Origin: Ophiostoma sp. CBS 140.51
Lineage: Eukaryota > Ascomycota > Sordariomycetes > Ophiostomatales > Ophiostomataceae
Length of the DNA: 10,270 bases
Direction of reading: 5' to 3'
Assembly (NCBI GenBank): GCA_029298735.1
Contig: JANSLP010000580.1
Coordinates: 1-10,270 of the forward strand
Shown: piece after piece, positions 7,894-10,270 of the stretch
How the letters are laid out: each line of letters opens with the position of its first letter
Position numbering within the stretch: the stretch's first letter is position 1
Program-made: the position numbers and the translations under genes
Notes under the pieces: generated by a model
Told to the model about the DNA's origin: nothing
Database searches by the model: none
Seen by the model: only the letters and a program-made list of their open reading frames with translations

Positions 7894-9039
7894 ATGCATA
7901 TCCTCGGCCTTTCCAACGGCTCCGTCCACGGTAACTCAGAGATCCTGCTCAAGGCCGCCCTATCGGCGGCATTGGCCAAGGACTCACAAATTACCGTCTC
8001 ATGGATCCATATGCCATCAGTGGTCATCCCGCGCAACCCCAAACCATTGGGAGCAGACGCGTCTATCATCCCCAATGGTGACACTGATCCACACAAGATT
8101 GGGGTCAATCCGACTAAGATTGACGACCGCGCCGCCGTGCTCAACGCCATTATGGATGCCGACGCCTTCATCGTTGCTACGCCTGTGTATAGCCACCAGC
8201 CGCCAGGCACGCTCAAGGAGCTTGCCGACTACATCTTAGGGCCGTATGCCGACACATCTAAGGCGTTTCAAAAGAAGCAGCAGGCAGAGGCCAACATCCA
8301 GGAGAAGAATCAAAGCACTGGAACGAACGGAACCGCCGCCTACACCAATGGTGTTACCGACGGCGCCAATGGCACTAGCAATGGAGCATCGAACAGCGAG
8401 ATAACACCGGACCCCCGTGAGACCAAGCCGCGGGTGGCCGGCTTCATAGCCGTAGCCGGCTCGGCGGAGCAGTTCACCGAACAGTGGACCATGGCGCTGC
8501 CGAGCATGCATGTGCTGACGTACTCAATCCACGCCAAGGTTGTCGACCAGGTTGTGCTACCCGGCAACGCCAACACGGGTGCCGTGCTACTGCAGCCCGA
8601 GCGGACGCTGGCACGTGCCTGCTTGCTGGGCGAGCGAGTGGCCAGCCAGTTGGGGCGGCCTTTCGACGAGGCCCAGTACTTGGGCCCCGAGGAGCCGGGT
8701 GCCTGCCCTTACTGCCACCTGCTAAAGCTCGAGTTCTGCATCGGCAACAACGTGCAGTGTATCGTGTGTGGCACGCGGGGTGCGCTGGCCGCGGGCGCCA
8801 ACGGCGACATCCGCCCCACCTGGGAGACCGACTCGGACGTCAGCTGCCTCACGCTCAAGGGCAAATGGAACCACATTGACGACATCCGCGAGCAGCTGCA
8901 GAAGGAGCGCCTGCAGCTGCCGCGCGTGGCCGCCGAGTGGGAGTACTGGAAGGCTCTGCAGTTTCCAGTGGTGGAAATGCCAAGCCGGAGCGTGAATGGC
9001 CTGGCGGTAGACCTAGAGAAGACCCATATTCAGGATTGA
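7894..9039 (+). CDS. Flavodoxin-fold NAD(P)H-dependent FMN reductase-like protein with cysteine cluster
   Basis: The 381-residue product opens with MHILGLSNGSVHGNSEILL, the beta-strand and phosphate loop of FMN reductase/flavodoxin-like proteins. ATPVYSHQPPGTLKELADYI (about 95-114) matches the second FMN-binding loop and following helix. Between the two flavodoxin halves lies a low-complexity insert (about 127-172) rich in Asn, Gly, Thr and Gln. Near the C-terminus are Cys271, 274, 282, 289 and 292, in the pattern CPYC-x7-C-x6-CIVCG, suggesting a metal-binding knuckle. Such proteins use NAD(P)H and bound FMN to reduce small acceptors; the substrate here is unknown. The open frame begins at 7870 with TTG; the ATG at 7894 has A at -3 and places the beta-strand at the N-terminus as usual. 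No presequence is seen, so it is probably cytosolic. It lies downstream of and in the same direction as the dioxygenase gene; a role in sulfide metabolism is only a possibility. Confidence 0.85.
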   Translation: MHILGLSNGSVHGNSEILLKAALSAALAKDSQITVSWIHMPSVVIPRNPKPLGADASIIPNGDTDPHKIGVNPTKIDDRAAVLNAIMDADAFIVATPVYSHQPPGTLKELADYILGPYADTSKAFQKKQQAEANIQEKNQSTGTNGTAAYTNGVTDGANGTSNGASNSEITPDPRETKPRVAGFIAVAGSAEQFTEQWTMALPSMHVLTYSIHAKVVDQVVLPGNANTGAVLLQPERTLARACLLGERVASQLGRPFDEAQYLGPEEPGACPYCHLLKLEFCIGNNVQCIVCGTRGALAAGANGDIRPTWETDSDVSCLTLKGKWNHIDDIREQLQKERLQLPRVAAEWEYWKALQFPVVEMPSRSVNGLAVDLEKTHIQD

Positions 9040-9921
9040 CATCAATCAGTTCATATGAAGATGTATGAAGTATCTATGGAGTAAACTAGATAGAGAATAC
9101 AATTAACGGCACTACAGCCAAGTATAGAAGGCGAAAAACATCAACGAGAATTGCCTTTCTGGGAGGTGCACCTGTGCCGTCCCTGCTCCAACCTGCGTAG
9201 CGGGTGTGCTCTCTTATGCTCTATGACTTCCCTGTGCGACCTGCGCCACCTGTGCCTCTACCTTGTTTATGGCGAGTCGGCACAGCCACAGAGTCATTTT
9301 CATGGCCGCCATCAGCAGCTTGACGCTTAACTGCACCTCAAAAGATGCAACGGACATTTATGTTTGACATGATCTCTCTTGAGATTTGCATGAAGGTGGG
9401 CACATTAGGCATAGGCAGTACCGACGCTCCTCCACAATTGCCAGACGATGGCACCGACGCCTGCTTACGGTCATAGTGATTGTGCGCACGGAAGTTGGAA
9501 GAGAGAGAATAGGAAGAAGACAGGATAAAGGACCCTAAACAGTGTTATGTACAGCGGTTCCCACGGCCGTGTACACCGGCCATCTGCTTTCTCATGTCCT
9601 CGCTGGCCGCCCATCTGCCTTGTACAAGATAGTAAGCGCGGCGTCGCGTATGGAAGCCTCGAGGCGGCTACGCTTTGTTAGTAGAGATTAGCAAGGGTTA
9701 TCACGAACGACACAGTATTTGATGGTTGGCGCAGATGACTACTGGCCGATGGTACGCTTTTAGAGAGGCGTGGGCACGGTAGTCAGTGGTTATACTGCTG
9801 GTAGTACAGAGTCTGCCATTGTTTTACAGGGCGTCTAGACTTCATTTAGCGGAAACAAATATTTTTGGCTATTAATTTGTAAAATAGTGTAGTATATTTG
9901 GTCTTACCGGCGCTTTTACGC
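9040..9921. other. Intergenic region with no recognisable gene
   Basis: About 880 bases without a meaningful open frame on either strand. A weak direct repeat around 9578-9620 (GGCC..CATCTGC.TT twice) is the only local pattern I noticed. Composition turns distinctly AT-rich from about 9840, probably the edge of the mutated tract that contains the transporter relic. Confidence 0.5.
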
Positions 9922-10270
9922 TCAGCCATGCGAACACTCGGAGAGCTTAACATGGCGGATTTTAGTAGCCTTCTTTGCATAGATATTGCGATCTAGTTCC
10001 TCTCTTTCCTCGGCCGTTAGCTAGGTTAGTCGGATAGCCACATTATCCCTAAATACTTCGCTAATCTCCTTAAGACTGAGACCCTTAGTTTCCGGAAAGA
10101 GTCTTTATATTATAAATATGTTAAAGGGTATAATGAGAATAAAGACGAAGTAATACTTCTATCTAACTTCCGCGAATATTATAAGGGTAGCCTCTAGATA
10201 CATTAAGGCCGTTATAAATAAGGTAGCTATAAATTATGCGGACTTATAGGAGCGAATATAGCTCGGGAAG
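9922..10270 (-). pseudogene. C-terminal relic of an MFS sugar transporter, probably RIP-mutated, cut by window edge
   Basis: Read on the minus strand in one frame, the sequence gives FPSYIRSYKSA, then hydrophobic stretches (FIATLFITAL, YYFVFILIIPFNIF), then LFPETKGLSLKEISEVF and an Arg/Glu-rich tail ending in a TGA at 9922-9924. PETKG (10081-10095) after the last membrane helix, and the FPSYIR loop, are hallmarks of the MFS sugar-porter family (proton-coupled hexose and related transporters). Four in-frame stops break it: 10234-10236, 10159-10161, 10105-10107 and 10021-10023. Several sit where the family has Trp or Gln, as expected from C-to-T change at CpA on either strand. TA dinucleotides abound and CA/TG are scarce from about 10100 onward. 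The rest of the gene lies beyond the window. Confidence 0.8.

Noticed and set aside
8484..8879. Plus-strand frame of 131 codons inside the FMN reductase-like gene, and other frames there
   Set aside because: Out-of-frame shadows of a gene whose main frame has flavodoxin motifs and a conserved-looking cysteine cluster.
1..10270. CRISPR array, insertion sequence with terminal repeats, or prokaryotic operon
   Set aside because: No regularly spaced repeats, terminal inverted repeats or transposase sequence were seen; introns and presequences point to a fungal nuclear genome.

Overview
The window looks like nuclear DNA of a filamentous ascomycete (Pezizomycotina, probably Sordariomycetes). The evidence is: short spliceosomal introns of about 60 bases, mitochondrial presequences on the metabolic genes, wide intergenic spaces, a broken fungal STAND/NACHT NLR-type gene, and an AT-rich, stop-riddled transporter relic of the kind left by repeat-induced point mutation (RIP). 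The lineage is inferred from family resemblance, not from a search.

Left third (about 256-3030, all minus strand): a decayed NACHT NTPase gene. Two normal introns can still be traced. The P-loop, Walker B and post-NACHT blocks are recognisable, but the frame is broken by at least two nonsense codons and two frameshifts, plus a frame change at an 18-base homopolymer. Its 3' end runs directly into an open frame of 328 codons that resembles the C-terminal part of a fungal F-box-like family and has neither its own ATG nor an F-box. This looks like a rearrangement junction between two gene fragments.

Centre (3931-7095): a head-to-head pair of mitochondrial sulfide-oxidation genes sharing a promoter region of about 500 bases. 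On the minus strand is a type II sulfide:quinone oxidoreductase (SQOR/HMT2 type). On the plus strand is an ETHE1-like persulfide dioxygenase in two exons separated by a 61-base intron that fits only as a GC-AG intron. The first enzyme oxidises H2S to a persulfide and passes electrons to ubiquinone; the second oxidises glutathione persulfide to sulfite. They are consecutive steps, so the shared promoter suggests co-regulation. The intergenic region holds TATA-like elements facing both ways, a CCAAT box, a CACGTG palindrome and a cluster of CGG triplets.

Right (7894-10270): an intact single-exon flavodoxin-fold NAD(P)H-dependent FMN reductase-like gene with an internal low-complexity insert and a cysteine cluster of the form CxxC-x7-C-x6-CxxC. 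Then comes about 880 bases with no recognisable gene, then the C-terminal remnant of an MFS sugar transporter on the minus strand, with four in-frame stops, cut by the window edge.

The most useful results are the divergent SQR/persulfide dioxygenase pair, the GC-AG intron, the possible alternative-start targeting of the dioxygenase, and the chimeric NLR/F-box-like junction. I see no clear evidence of a wholly new system.
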